A program made the position numbers and the translations under genes. Positions 48,188 through 59,422 of a stretch of DNA of 64,000 nucleotides are shown here, one piece after another. Source of the stretch: Paenibacillus_G elgii_A (lineage in GTDB: Bacteria > Bacillota > Bacilli > Paenibacillales > NBRC-103111). The stretch is taken from the NCBI GenBank assembly GCA_042219835.1, contig JBHJMN010000021.1, positions 34,696-98,695 of the forward strand, given 5' to 3'. The stretch's first letter is position 1. Every line of letters begins with the position of its first letter. The notes below the pieces were generated by a model. It was not told the origin of the DNA. It worked only from the letters and a program-made list of their open reading frames with translations, and searched no databases.

Positions 48188-49270
48188 TTATTCGAAATAG
48201 ACGGCTTTGCCGGTGCGGGAAGACTCGTAGATCGCTTCGAGAATTTCCGACACGACGCAGGCCTGCTCCGGTGTGACGACCGGATCGATATCCTTGTCGA
48301 TCGCTTCCAGCCACAAGCGGGCTTCGAGATCGGCCGGGCTCTCGCCGTTGCCTTCGTAAAAATCGACGCCTTTGGCATCCAGCTGGATTTCGTTCATGAA
48401 CAAGCGGCTGTGCTTCTCGCCGTTGATGCGCAAGCCGTCCCACATGTCGGCGCCGCCTTCGGTACCGCACAGCGTCGTTTTGGCTTCGCCGGTTTGCAGC
48501 AGGTTGATCGCCCAGCTCGATTCAAGCACGATCGTCGCTCCGTTCTGCATCGTAATCATGCCAAACGCGGAATCCTCGACCGTGAACTTTTCCGGGTCCC
48601 AAGAGCCCCAAGCGTTGGCAGCGTTCGCTTTCTTTGACAGCTTATGAAACGCGGTCCCGAGCACGGCCTTCGGCTTGTAATTGTCCATCATCCACAGCGT
48701 CAAATCAAGCGCGTGCGTCCCGATATCGATCAGCGGGCCTCCGCCCTGCTTCTCTTCATCCAGAAAGACGCCCCAGGTTGGCACGGCACGGCGGCGGATC
48801 GCGTGCGCTTTAGCGTAATAAATGTCGCCGAGCTCACCTTCCTGGCATACCTTTTTCAAATATTGGCTATCCGCGCGGAAACGGTTTTGATAGCCGATCG
48901 TCAGCTTTTTGCCGGTCCGCTTCGCCGCTTCCACCATACGTCTGGCGTCAGCTACGGTTTTAGCCATCGGCTTCTCGCACATCACGTGTTTGCCGGATTC
49001 CAGAGCGTCGACCGTAATGTCGGCATGGGAGTCGTTCGGCGTACAAATATGGACGATATCGAGCGTCGTATCGGCCAGCAGCTGCTTATAATCCGAGTAG
49101 ACTTTCGCTCCCGGCGCTCCGAATTTACTTGCGGCCTCTTGCGCCCGCTCTTCGACAATATCGCAAAATGCGACCATTTCAACGTTAGGTTGATTTTTCA
49201 GCGCAGGCATATGCTTGCCGTTGGCAATACCCCCGCAGCCGATAATTCCGATTCGGTATACTTTAGACAT
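48188..49270 (-). CDS. Gfo/Idh/MocA family oxidoreductase
   Basis: A 360-residue NAD(P)-dependent sugar or inositol-type dehydrogenase. The Rossmann motif is YRIGIIGCGGIANGKHMPAL, then VHICTPNDSHADITVDALES, the catalytic-Lys motif GKHVMCEKPMAKT, and GGGPLIDIGTHALDLTLWMM with the active-site Asp/His. ATG 49270 follows GGAGGCGCCGTCTTC; an upstream in-frame ATG gives a poor N-terminus. The substrate is unknown. A second, more distant member is 160 bases upstream on the same strand. Confidence 0.93.
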   Translation of the reverse strand: MSKVYRIGIIGCGGIANGKHMPALKNQPNVEMVAFCDIVEERAQEAASKFGAPGAKVYSDYKQLLADTTLDIVHICTPNDSHADITVDALESGKHVMCEKPMAKTVADARRMVEAAKRTGKKLTIGYQNRFRADSQYLKKVCQEGELGDIYYAKAHAIRRRAVPTWGVFLDEEKQGGGPLIDIGTHALDLTLWMMDNYKPKAVLGTAFHKLSKKANAANAWGSWDPEKFTVEDSAFGMITMQNGATIVLESSWAINLLQTGEAKTTLCGTEGGADMWDGLRINGEKHSRLFMNEIQLDAKGVDFYEGNGESPADLEARLWLEAIDKDIDPVVTPEQACVVSEILEAIYESSRTGKAVYFE

Positions 49271-49430
49271 GAAGACGGCGCCTCCTTCGTCAATCGCAGT
49301 TTGATTCATAATCTCAAGCCTTAGTATAGACAAATTGCGGCCAAAAAGATATTTCGGAATTGGCGTTCGTTATATGCGATTGTGTCATCGCTGTATTCGT
49401 TAGGTATCTTGCTTCTCATTCGGTAGACGC

Positions 49431-50420
49431 CTATACGCGCACTCTGCGTTCAGTACGGGCTGCCTCCAGCAGCGCATCCATGACCCGCGCTTGTCGGAGC
49501 GCTTCTTCGGCTCCGTCGCTGTCTTCTAAATGCCCCTGCTTCCGAAGCAGCACCGCATCCGCGAAGCTCTCTGCCTGCAAGCGAAACGGTGTGAGACGGT
49601 CGGTGACCCATTCCTTCCGCCGACTGTCGAGCCGACAACGAATCCGCAGCTCCTCCGCGGTCACGCTTAGCTCAACCTGCAGCTTCCCCTTTGTCCCCCA
49701 TAGCTCGAAGCTGACGCCATGAGGCAGATCCAGCGCCGCATCCAGTTGGGCCGTACGCCCTTCGCCAAAGTAGAGCGTACCCGCGAACCGCCGGTCTACG
49801 CCATGCAGGGGATGCAGCTCCAGGGCGGCATCCGCAGCTACCGGCTCCTCCCGGGTAAAGTACCGCGCCCAAGCGACCGGATAACAGCCGATATCGTATA
49901 GCGCGCCACCGCCCCATTCTTTACGCCAGCGGCTGCTGGCTTCGTCGGCTACAGACGAAAAGCGCCCGTAAAAACGGGCCCATTGCCCGATCACGCCCTC
50001 CCCGATCCAATCGCGCATCTGCTCGAAACCTGGGTAATGCTTCCACACAAAAGCTTCCCGAACCAGCACATTATGCTTTCGGGCCGCATCGGCAACCGCT
50101 TTAGTCTCGCTCCCGCTCAAAGCAAACGGCTTTTCCAGCAGCACGTGCTTTCCGGCTTCGCACGCTTTCACCGCCCACTCTTTATGCAGATGATTGAGCA
50201 ACGCGATGTACACCGCATCGATCTCGGGATCGCGCAATAAGGCCTCATAGCTCTCATAAGAATGAGGTACACCGAAGCGTTCAGCAGCAGAACGCCCGTT
50301 CTCTCCTGTTCTTCCGGCTACTCCATGCCACATTCCATTTGCTGCTTCTTTTAACGCCAACCCCGCTTTGCCTATAATCCGTCCCGTTCCAAGGACTCCC
50401 CATTTGATTCGATCTGACAT
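49431..50420 (-). CDS. Gfo/Idh/MocA family oxidoreductase
   Basis: A 329-residue dehydrogenase of the same superfamily but of the dihydrodiol/scyllo-inositol-like subgroup: IKWGVLGTGRIIGKAGLAL, VYIALLNHLHKEWAVKA, GKHVLLEKPFALSGSE with the catalytic Lys and GGGALYDIGCYPVAWARYF. Its first 49 bases overlap the end of the YbaK-type gene, so the two are translationally linked. Substrate unknown. Confidence 0.92.
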   Translation of the reverse strand: MSDRIKWGVLGTGRIIGKAGLALKEAANGMWHGVAGRTGENGRSAAERFGVPHSYESYEALLRDPEIDAVYIALLNHLHKEWAVKACEAGKHVLLEKPFALSGSETKAVADAARKHNVLVREAFVWKHYPGFEQMRDWIGEGVIGQWARFYGRFSSVADEASSRWRKEWGGGALYDIGCYPVAWARYFTREEPVAADAALELHPLHGVDRRFAGTLYFGEGRTAQLDAALDLPHGVSFELWGTKGKLQVELSVTAEELRIRCRLDSRRKEWVTDRLTPFRLQAESFADAVLLRKQGHLEDSDGAEEALRQARVMDALLEAARTERRVRV

Positions 50421-50920
50421 CGATTGCCCCGTCCTTTCGACCTATTTCCCGGGAAATGGACATCGATCGCCATTATTCGATCCAAGCGACCCACTTGATT
50501 CCATTTCTCCACGTCCGCAGGGCTGATCTTCATTGTCGAAGTTAGCTTCCCGACTCCTCCATAGATGTGCGTATAGCGATAAAGACGCCGGTCCATAATG
50601 CAAGGCAGCGATAGTCCGACTAAGGGAATGGCGCCCACCTTAAACCCTGTAACATTTTCCGCTTCTTGGGGACTTGCCATTTTCAGATTGGGATAACCCA
50701 GCCGTTGCGACTCGTCTTTCAAGTCCACCCGTCCCCAATCTCCGGAAACGATCATCAGCCAATATTGTTCGCCCGACTTCAGGATTAATGCGGGTGCGGT
50801 TTGCCCGGGCTCGATCCCGAAATACTCAGCCCCTTCCTTGGCTGAGCGAATGGGCCGTTCATGAGTCAAGAGCTTGAACGGAGCTTGACGTTCCTGTAAA
50901 AATGCCGCTATCCGGTTCAC
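50372..50920 (-). CDS. YbaK/aminoacyl-tRNA deacylase-like protein
   Basis: A 182-residue YbaK/ProX-type domain protein: FLQERQAPFKLLTHERPIRS, SAKEGAEYFGIEPGQTAPAL with the ILK that carries the conserved Lys, and ENVTGFKVGAIPLVGLSLPC in place of the usual GGxxPxGH. The last 30 residues are an extension rich in Arg/Gly created by the overlap with the next gene. The family edits mischarged tRNA; whether this divergent member does so is uncertain. Confidence 0.85.
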   Translation of the reverse strand: MNRIAAFLQERQAPFKLLTHERPIRSAKEGAEYFGIEPGQTAPALILKSGEQYWLMIVSGDWGRVDLKDESQRLGYPNLKMASPQEAENVTGFKVGAIPLVGLSLPCIMDRRLYRYTHIYGGVGKLTSTMKISPADVEKWNQVGRLDRIMAIDVHFPGNRSKGRGNRCQIESNGESLERDGL

Positions 50921-50965
50921 GTATGTATTTCCCCTACTCTGTTAACATCACGAATTCTGCTTATG

Positions 50966-51007
50966 CAAAAAATGAAAAGGAGGCCCGCGATATCTGCCCT
51001 CCTCCTT
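50966..51007 (-). terminator. Terminator after phoP
   Basis: On the minus strand AAGGAGG pairs with CCTCCTT, followed by TTCATTTTTTG. Confidence 0.7.
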
Positions 51008-51017
51008 GCTGCATAAG

Positions 51018-51737
51018 CTATCCTTTTTTTCCTGCCGAAGTGACCAGCTTGTAGCCGACGCCGCGAATCGATTCGATCTGCACCGACTGCTGGTTCATTT
51101 CCAGCTTTTTGCGGAGGGAACTGACGTGTACGTCCACCGTCCGCTGGCCGCCGATATAGTCGAAGCCCCAGACAATATTCATCAGATCGTCCCGCGTAAC
51201 GACGACCCCTGGCCGCTGGACGAGATACAGCAGCACTTCGAACTCCTTCGGCCGAAGCGGAATCGATTCGCCGCCGAGCAGCACCTCGTATTTTTCCGGA
51301 TAAATATACAGGTCGCCCGCGGCGATGACCTTCTCCCCGTTTCCAAACTTATCCCGCAGGCCGTCATCGGCCGTCGTCCGCCGCAGCACGGCGGATACCC
51401 GGGCCAACAGCTCCGCCACGCCGAACGGCTTCGTAATATAGTCGTCGGCTCCGTATTTGAGCCCCTGCACCACTTCTTCCTCGGCATTGCGGGCGGTCAG
51501 GATGATCACCGGCGTTTTGTTTCCTTTTTGCCGGAGCTTGGATAAAATCTCAAAGCCGTTCATCCCGGGAAGCATAATATCCAGAACGATGAGATCGAAC
51601 TGATGCTGCAGCGCTGCCTGCAATCCGTCGCTTCCGTGATCGACCACTTTGGTTTCGTAGCCTTCTTGCGTAAGATTATAAGACAACAGTCTCGCCAGTG
51701 TAGGCTCGTCCTCAATAACCAAAATTTTTTGCGGCAT
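51018..51737 (-). CDS. phoP: PhoP-type response regulator (OmpR family)
   Basis: A 239-residue two-component regulator. The receiver (1-120) has the acidic pocket LVIEDEP, phospho-acceptor Asp in LIVLDIMLPGMNG, ILTARN and DDYITKPF with the conserved Lys. The winged-helix DNA-binding domain (about 140-235) has LRPKEFEVLLYLVQRPGVVV and RTVDVHVSSLRKKLE. ATG 51737 is chosen (GGGGGAG upstream; the family starts MxxKILVIEDE). It is the partner of PhoR encoded just upstream and should activate the nearby pst operon through the PhoP boxes at 47790. Confidence 0.94.
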   Translation of the reverse strand: MPQKILVIEDEPTLARLLSYNLTQEGYETKVVDHGSDGLQAALQHQFDLIVLDIMLPGMNGFEILSKLRQKGNKTPVIILTARNAEEEVVQGLKYGADDYITKPFGVAELLARVSAVLRRTTADDGLRDKFGNGEKVIAAGDLYIYPEKYEVLLGGESIPLRPKEFEVLLYLVQRPGVVVTRDDLMNIVWGFDYIGGQRTVDVHVSSLRKKLEMNQQSVQIESIRGVGYKLVTSAGKKG

Positions 51738-51833
51738 GGTACTCCCCCGGGCATTTATTCTATGTCTAAAGCTTAACATAGCCTATATTTATTGACAAAC
51801 GATTAATGGCTTTTGGGCCCAATCGGCCTGCGT

Positions 51834-53633
<1,800 letters not shown>

Positions 53634-53753
53634 ACGGTACGTTTCCCTCCAAGCGAGCTTCGTGGGTGTTAAGGTCCCAATAAACGTTTTTACTCCATAT
53701 CGTACTTGTTCATCCTACGGAGCGCCAGTTAATTTTATGTAAAGGGACGAGCG

Positions 53754-53799
53754 CCAATATTTTTTCATCAGCCAATCCAATATTTTTTCATCAGCCAAT
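53754..53799. repeat. Exact 23-bp tandem duplication
   Basis: CCAATATTTTTTCATCAG plus CCAAT occurs twice without a gap (53754-53776 and 53777-53799). It covers the stop codon and last codons of the truncated transporter gene that follows. Confidence 0.95.
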
Positions 53800-54073
53800 G
53801 ATTGAGCGTGGCCATCGGCTGTTGGATCAAAATCGACAGCACGAACGTCAGCGCCATCGGCAGCGGCATCCGGAACGCTTCGCGGATTTGGCCGAAGCTG
53901 CAGCCGGTTGCCATGACGAAGGTCAAATAAGCGATCAGCAGCGGCACCGCCGCCGTCCAGCTATTTATATATTGAGATAAAAGAAAGCCCAGTATCAACG
54001 ATACCGGGACAATGACGGACAAATATTTTTTTATCCAAGCGTTCAGCCTGATACCGAATGAACCCATGCCCAT
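53768..54073 (-). pseudogene. Truncated bile acid:sodium symporter (BASS)-family protein
   Basis: A 101-codon frame with three hydrophobic segments (VIVPVSLILGFLLSQYI, AVPLLIAYLTFVMATGCSF, LPMALTFVLSILI) matches the N-terminal third of BASS transporters, which normally have about 300 residues and nine to ten helices. It ends within a 23-bp tandem duplication (MKKYWIG, TGA 53770-53768), and no continuation is found before phoR. The frame lies 9 bases after the fumarase gene, with a weak ribosome binding site. It is probably a 3'-deleted remnant. Confidence 0.6.
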
Positions 54074-54082
54074 GGCCGGGCC

Positions 54083-55618
54083 TTACACGAAGACCGGTTC
54101 TTTGAACTGGGCCAGCTTCTCGCGCGACTCCTGTTCGACGTCGGCATGCAGGCTGTTGCCGTGGGAATCCATGGTGACGATGGCCGCAAAGCCTTCGGTT
54201 TGGAGATGCCACATCGCTTCCGGAATGCCGAATTCCATGAAGTCGACGCCTTCCACTTTCTTAAAGCATTCCGCATAATATTGCGCCGCGCCGCCAATGG
54301 CATTTAGGTACACCGCGCCATGCTCCTGCAGCGCTTTGAGCGTTTTGGCGCCCATGCCGCCTTTGCCGATGACCGCGCGAATGCCGAACTTCTTAATAAT
54401 GTCGCCTTGGTAAGGCTCCTCGCGGATGCTTGTCGTCGGACCTGCCGCTTTCACGACCCAATTCCCTTCCGCATCCTTGGCCATAACCGGTCCGCAGTGA
54501 TAAATCGCCGCGCCGTTCAGATCCACCGGAGAATCGTGATCCATCAAATATTTGTGCAGCGCGTCGCGGCCCGTATGCATCAGTCCGTTGATAATCACGA
54601 CATCGCCGACGCGGAGCTGACGGATCTGCTCCTCGGAGATCGGCGTCTGCAGCACGACTTCACGGCGCTCGCCCGACTCGGATGCAGCAGCCGGCTCGTC
54701 CTTCTGCATCGGCAGCTCTTCGCCCTTACGGTATACCCACTTCGTGATCTCGCCCGTTGCCGGATCGAGCAGCACGCCTTGTCTGCGGAACGCCCAGCAG
54801 TTGTATGCGACGGAGACGAAGAAGCTTGCCGGCAGCCGGTTCATAACGCCGACCTTGCAGCCGAGCAGCGTCACTTGACCGCCGAAGCCCATCGTTCCGA
54901 TACCGAGCTTGTTGGCGTTGTCCATAATATAGTCTTCCAGCTTGCGGAGCTCATCGTTCGGATTGACGTCGTCCGCCGCCCGGAACAGCTGGTGCTTCGC
55001 CAGCTCGTAGCCGGTCGTCCGGTCGCCGCCAATGCCTACGCCGATGAACCCGGCGCTACAGCCTTGGCCTTGCGCTTGATATACCGCATGCAGGATGCAT
55101 TTGCGGATGCCGTCGAGGTCGCGGCCCGCTTTGCCGAGGCCTTCGAGTTCAGTCGGCAGGCTGTATTGAATATTCTTATTTTCGCAGCCGCCACCCTTGA
55201 GGATCAGCTTCGCTTCGATTTCATTCCGTTCCCACTGCTCGAAGTGGATGACCGGGGTGCCCGGACCGATGTTGTCCCCGCTGTTCGCGCCGGTCAACGA
55301 ATCGACGGAGTTCGTCCGCAGCTTGCTGTCCTTCGTCGCTTGGGCAACGGCGGCGATAATCTGCTTCTTCATCTCGATCTGGTTCGCGCCGACCGGACAA
55401 TGAACGATAAACGTCGGCATTCCCGTATCCTGACAGATCGGCGATACGTTACACTCCGCCATCTGAATGTTGTCAGCAATCGTGGACAGCGAAAGCGCGG
55501 AGCGTGTACCCGCATCCTCCCGGGCTTGGGCAGACTGAATCGCTTCCCGGACATCGGCCGGAAGGTTCGTGGACGTTTCGACGATCAATTGGTAAATGCT
55601 CTCTTGAAAATGCTGCAT
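54083..55618 (-). CDS. Class I (iron-sulfur) fumarate hydratase
   Basis: A 511-residue oxygen-sensitive [4Fe-4S] fumarase, the TCA enzyme that interconverts fumarate and malate. The N-terminal alpha domain holds cluster Cys residues in CNVSPICQDTGMP and LKGGGCENKNIQ, and QGQGCSAGFIGVGIGGDRTT. The C-terminal beta domain (about 320-511) has GLMHTGRDALHKYL, YHCGPVMA, GPTTSIREEPY, KGGMGAKTLKALQEHGAVYL and the final PEAMWHLQTEGFAAIVTMD. ATG 55618 is chosen because AAAGGAG precedes it and the family begins here; the longer frame upstream is basic and unconserved. Confidence 0.96.
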   Translation of the reverse strand: MQHFQESIYQLIVETSTNLPADVREAIQSAQAREDAGTRSALSLSTIADNIQMAECNVSPICQDTGMPTFIVHCPVGANQIEMKKQIIAAVAQATKDSKLRTNSVDSLTGANSGDNIGPGTPVIHFEQWERNEIEAKLILKGGGCENKNIQYSLPTELEGLGKAGRDLDGIRKCILHAVYQAQGQGCSAGFIGVGIGGDRTTGYELAKHQLFRAADDVNPNDELRKLEDYIMDNANKLGIGTMGFGGQVTLLGCKVGVMNRLPASFFVSVAYNCWAFRRQGVLLDPATGEITKWVYRKGEELPMQKDEPAAASESGERREVVLQTPISEEQIRQLRVGDVVIINGLMHTGRDALHKYLMDHDSPVDLNGAAIYHCGPVMAKDAEGNWVVKAAGPTTSIREEPYQGDIIKKFGIRAVIGKGGMGAKTLKALQEHGAVYLNAIGGAAQYYAECFKKVEGVDFMEFGIPEAMWHLQTEGFAAIVTMDSHGNSLHADVEQESREKLAQFKEPVFV

Positions 55619-55964
55619 GATGGCACAAGACTCCTTTCGTTTTTCGCAAAAACGATACTTGATAACACGGAAACGCATAAATCTATAATAGCATATTCGA
55701 ACGGGGACCAACACCGCGTTTTTGCGGCGGCAGGCAGCACGAAGCTGACCGCGCCGGACAGCCGGACGCAAACGCTTCACAAAGCGCTGACATCGAAAAA
55801 CAATAAAATTTCATCACTCTAAAGATTTAGAACAGGCGGTCGGGGGACAAATCGTGTATAATCCAAATGTACAAAACTTCGCCCTGCGCCAAACGATCGA
55901 TACGAAGCCGCGACCAGATGACGCAGGAAGCCGAAGCTGAATTCATAATCTAGGATGATGATGG
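55619..55964. other. Intergenic region between fumarase and 5'-nucleotidase genes
   Basis: This holds the divergent promoters only. A TATAAT at 55857-55862 may serve the nucleotidase gene, and TATTAT-like elements on the minus strand near 55685 may serve the fumarase gene. I see no gene, repeat or known RNA motif. Confidence 0.5.
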
Positions 55965-56546
55965 ATGGGAAGTCATTTTTTAGCATATCTGTACCGTCTG
56001 CGGTATATTGAGCGCTGGAGCCTGATGCGGAACGTGCTGAAGGAAAACGTCGCCGAGCACTCTTTTCACGTCTCGATTCTGACTCATGTGCTTTGCACGA
56101 TCGCCAACGAGGTGTACGGCAAGCAGGTGCCGACGGAGCGCGCCGTCAGCATGGCGCTGTTCCACGACGCGACGGAGGTTTTCACGGGAGACATACCGAC
56201 GCCGGTGAAGCACCACAATCCGAAGATACTTTCCAACTTCCGCGAGATCGAGCAGCTTGCCGCCGAGCGTCTGCTGGACATGGTTCCGGAGCCGCTGCGA
56301 CACGTGTACGACCCGCTGATCGTTGCGAAGAAGGATGCCGATCCCGAGCTGAAACAATACGTCAAGGGCGCCGATCTTCTGGACGCCTATCTCAAATGCG
56401 TATCCGAGCTGTCCGCCGGCAACCGCGAATTCGCCACGGCGAAGAAGCAGATCGAACAATCGATTGAGGCGATGAACATGCCCGAGCTGGACTATTTCCT
56501 GCAGCATTTGGCCCCGAGCCTGGAGAAGACGCTCGACGAACTATAG
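55965..56546 (+). CDS. 5'-deoxynucleotidase, HD-domain (YfbR family)
   Basis: A 193-residue HD phosphohydrolase that removes phosphate from deoxynucleoside 5'-monophosphates. The metal ligands are visible: RNVLKENVAEHSFHVSIL (first His), ALFHDATEVFTGDIPTPVK (HD pair with the Glu) and GADLLDAYLKCVSEL (final Asp). ATG 55965 follows AGGATGATG. The 193-residue length is normal. It is monocistronic with a terminator. Confidence 0.95.
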   Translation: MGSHFLAYLYRLRYIERWSLMRNVLKENVAEHSFHVSILTHVLCTIANEVYGKQVPTERAVSMALFHDATEVFTGDIPTPVKHHNPKILSNFREIEQLAAERLLDMVPEPLRHVYDPLIVAKKDADPELKQYVKGADLLDAYLKCVSELSAGNREFATAKKQIEQSIEAMNMPELDYFLQHLAPSLEKTLDEL

Positions 56547-56554
56547 CCCTAACG

Positions 56555-56592
56555 AAAAAGCAGTCCGGTGCGAACAGCGCCAGACTGCTTTT
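56555..56592 (+). terminator. Terminator after the YfbR gene
   Basis: AAAAGCAGTC and GACTGCTTTT pair around an inner CCGG-type loop stem; TCTCTTAT follows. Confidence 0.75.
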
Positions 56593-56681
56593 CTCTTATC
56601 TTTCGTTCCGTTCCTGTCATAACAAGTATCCGCTGCCCGTAGTATAGTAAAGACAAGTAGCTTGGGAGGGGGCAGCTTCCG

Positions 56682-57323
56682 TTAGCCAAACAGCGAGTTG
56701 CCTGCAATCGCCAGAAGGATAACCCCGCTGATTAACGTGCCGAATTGTCCCAAGGTGAAGGCCCCGATGCGAACTCCCGAAACCTTCCTTCCTATAATAA
56801 CGCCGAACCATACGGAAATGAAGCTTCCTTGCGCGGCTGTCAGCGAGATGGTCAGTGGCGACAAGCCGAGCAGCCCTGCGCTCAGGCCGTTCGTGACGGC
56901 ATTCGCCGAAAGCGCGATGCCCAGAACAACCGACTCGCCTAGCCCGATGGAACCGGATTTATCCTTGTCAGCTTTTTCCGGATGCTGCAAAAGTCCTTTT
57001 AACGATTGGTTATCTAACCCATCCCCATCCTCTTTCCCCTCGGGAGGCGCCGGTTGTTTTCGCGGCATCGCGATTAAGACGATGCGCAGCCCGATGACCA
57101 TCAGAATAAAGGCACTGACCAGAACCGGAAACATTCCCGGAAGAATATCCGAAAGCCACTGTCCGAATAAAATCCCCGTCTCACTGAACAGAAAACAAAT
57201 GATGGCGATGACCAGATTCGACAACACGCCGACGCGGATTTTCCGGATCCCATAGGATATCCCCACACCCAAATTATCCAAACTCGACGAGACGGCAAAA
57301 CCTACGATAAGCAACCATGTCAT
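56682..57323 (-). CDS. Second YtaF/MntP-family membrane protein with EF-hand-like loop
   Basis: A 213-residue six-helix paralogue of YtaF (37828). The half-repeats are VGFAVSSSLDNLGVGISYGI and LGIALSANAVTNGLSAGLLG; the second has lost the intramembrane Asp (SANA in place of SLDA). The loop keeps DKDKSGSIGLGE, an EF-hand-like sequence. ATG 57323 is preceded by AAAGGAGTGAAAC. It is divergent from an HTH-DUF1232 gene. A sporulation or cation role is inferred from the family. Confidence 0.9.
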   Translation of the reverse strand: MTWLLIVGFAVSSSLDNLGVGISYGIRKIRVGVLSNLVIAIICFLFSETGILFGQWLSDILPGMFPVLVSAFILMVIGLRIVLIAMPRKQPAPPEGKEDGDGLDNQSLKGLLQHPEKADKDKSGSIGLGESVVLGIALSANAVTNGLSAGLLGLSPLTISLTAAQGSFISVWFGVIIGRKVSGVRIGAFTLGQFGTLISGVILLAIAGNSLFG

Positions 57324-57454
57324 GATGTTTCACTCCTTTTCGCTTTATATTGGCATCATATTGAGGATTCGGTAAAAATGTGCCTATCCGTCTCAACACT
57401 ATTGAGAATTTTTCAATATGCGTACTCAACACAAGCAATCGGGAGGAATAACCG

Positions 57455-58117
57455 ATGTCCGATAAGAAAAAAGAACCGGAGCTGGGCTCAACCTTAAAAT
57501 CGCTGTTAAAAGGCCGTTCTTTATCCATGCGCAAGCTAAGCCTGCTTACCGGAATCGATACGGCGACAATTTCGCGTATCGCCAACGGCAAGCAGCAGGC
57601 AAAGCCCGACCACCTGCAGCAGTTCGCCGTCCATCTCGGCGTTCCGACGGAGAAGCTGTTTCAAGCGGCCGGATTCGACGTCGGTTCCCGCCAGTCGGAG
57701 CAAAGCTCGGATATTTATGCCTTCATCGAAAGCATCAAGGATGTTCTTCTCTCGTCCAACTTGTTCGATCAGCAGTTTACAACTGAGCTTGTAAGTAAGG
57801 AATTGAGCAAATACGAACAATATGCCATGACCGAGGAAGGACAGCGGATCATCGTCGACGATTTCCGCACGAAGGTGGAAAGCGTCAACGGCGCCGGGCC
57901 TTTTATCGACGAGCTGAGGCAATTGTATGAGCTGTACTGCCGGGAGGATACGACGCCGGAGCGGCGCGCGATCGCAGGCAGCGCTCTGCTTTACTTTATT
58001 TTATCGGCGGACATTATCCCCGACTACGTCTTTCCCTTGGGGTATCTGGACGACGCCATCGCCGTGCAGATTGTAACCAGCCGCCTTTCCCAAACGGCGG
58101 ATAAAATCGAGCCTTAA
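57455..58117 (+). CDS. HTH regulator fused to DUF1232 (YkvA-like) domain
   Basis: A 220-residue protein with an N-terminal Xre-type HTH (about 10-65: RSLSMRKLSLLTGIDTATIS, RIANGKQQAKPDHLQQF) and, after a helical linker, a C-terminal DUF1232 segment (about 160-210: RAIAGSALLYFILSADIIPD, YVFPLGYLDDAIAVQIV). DUF1232 is a short membrane-proximal domain of unknown role. The combination suggests a membrane-associated regulator. ATG 57455 follows CGGGAGGAATAACCG. It is divergent from the second ytaF paralogue, which may be its target. Confidence 0.88.
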   Translation: MSDKKKEPELGSTLKSLLKGRSLSMRKLSLLTGIDTATISRIANGKQQAKPDHLQQFAVHLGVPTEKLFQAAGFDVGSRQSEQSSDIYAFIESIKDVLLSSNLFDQQFTTELVSKELSKYEQYAMTEEGQRIIVDDFRTKVESVNGAGPFIDELRQLYELYCREDTTPERRAIAGSALLYFILSADIIPDYVFPLGYLDDAIAVQIVTSRLSQTADKIEP

Positions 58118-58143
58118 CCGTCGATCCTGCTTTGCATGTGATC

Positions 58144-59249
58144 CTACAACCACTCGTTGAATTTGCGGATATACCATATTTTCACCAGCTGCGTCAGCAC
58201 GCAGTAGCTTAACAAGATTCCGACCAGCCAAGGGAAATAGCTAAGCGACAGCGGCTGCAGACCGATGCTGGCCCCGAAAGCCGAGAACGGAATGTATATA
58301 CCCGCCATGATAATGAGACTGGTCGGCAGAATGACGGGGAAGCTCGCCCGGCTTTGGACAAACGGAATTTTCTTCGTACGGATCATATGCACGATTAAGG
58401 TTTGCGACAAAAGCCCTTCGATAAACCAGCCGGATTGTATTGGCCGCAAAAACATAATACATCAGAAAATACGTGGCGTAATTAAATATAGAGCTGATCG
58501 GACCGATAAATAGCATAAACCGGCCGACTGATTTGGCATCCCATTTTCTTGGCTTGCGCAAAAACTCCTTATCCATCCGATCCCACGGAATCGAAAGCTG
58601 CGAAATGTCGTAAAACAAATTTTGAATCAGCAGATGGATCGGCAGCATGGGCAAAAAAGGCAGGAAGGCGCTGGCGCCCAGTACGCTGAACACGTTGCCG
58701 AAGTTGGAGCTGGCCGTCATTTTGATATATTTCACGATGTTGCCGAATGTCTGACGCCCTTCCATGACTCCGGCTTCCAGAACCATTAAGCTTTTTTCCA
58801 GCAGGATGATATCTGCGGAACTCCTTGGCGATATCGACCGCCGTATCCACGGAAATGCCGACGTCCGCATCTCGCAGCGACGCCGCGTCGTTGATGCCGT
58901 CACCCATGAAGCCTACAGTATGCCCTTTCGTTTGCAGCGCTCTGACGATTCTCGCCTTCTGAAGCGGATTCAGCTTGGCAAATACCGTCATACGCTCCGC
59001 CAAATCGGCCAGCTGCGCCTCGTTCAACCGCTCGATTTCATTCCCCAGCACAACCCGGTCGATTTGCAAGCCTACGTCCCGGCACACCTTCCTCGCGACA
59101 GCCCAGTTGTCTCCCGTTAGTACCTTGACCTTCACACCTCTTTCCTGCAGCGCCCGGATCGCTGCCGCCGCCGTTTCTTTCGGCGGGTCCAGGAAGCCGA
59201 CATACCCGACAAGCACGAGATCCTGCGGAATTCCGGATAAACGAAGCAT
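58144..59249 (-). pseudogene. Magnesium-transporting P-type ATPase (MgtA-like), 5'-truncated and frameshifted
   Basis: The C-terminal part of a P3B-type ATPase is spread over three frames. Frame 1 has LVGYVGFLDPPKET, KVLTGDNWAVARKVC and GFMGDGINDAASLRDADVGI (the conserved TGD and GDGxND). A one-base insertion near 58819 shifts to ADIILLEKSLMVLEAGVMEG and MTASSNFGNVFSVLGASAF. A second lesion near 58435 shifts to QSGWFIEGLLSQTLIVHMIR and the last helices, ending at 58144. The whole N-terminal half, including the phosphorylation motif DKTGT, is absent, so about 370 of roughly 900 residues remain. It cannot be functional. Confidence 0.88.
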
Positions 59250-59422
59250 GCCTTAAGCGCAGCGGGGCCAGTCAAGCCCGACGGCAACGGACAGACCAAA
59301 GAAGAACGCCGACCGCGTTCTGAAGGACCCTTATTAATAGTCGCCCAGATAGACGTCCGTTGCTTCGGGTCCTGCCTGTTTACCATTGCAGGTTTATTTG
59401 GCAATTCCCGTTGCCGTTCCGC

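Noticed and set aside
54320..55822. 500-codon plus-strand reading frame opposite the fumarase gene
   Set aside because: Arg-rich antisense of a strongly conserved class I fumarase; no ribosome binding site.
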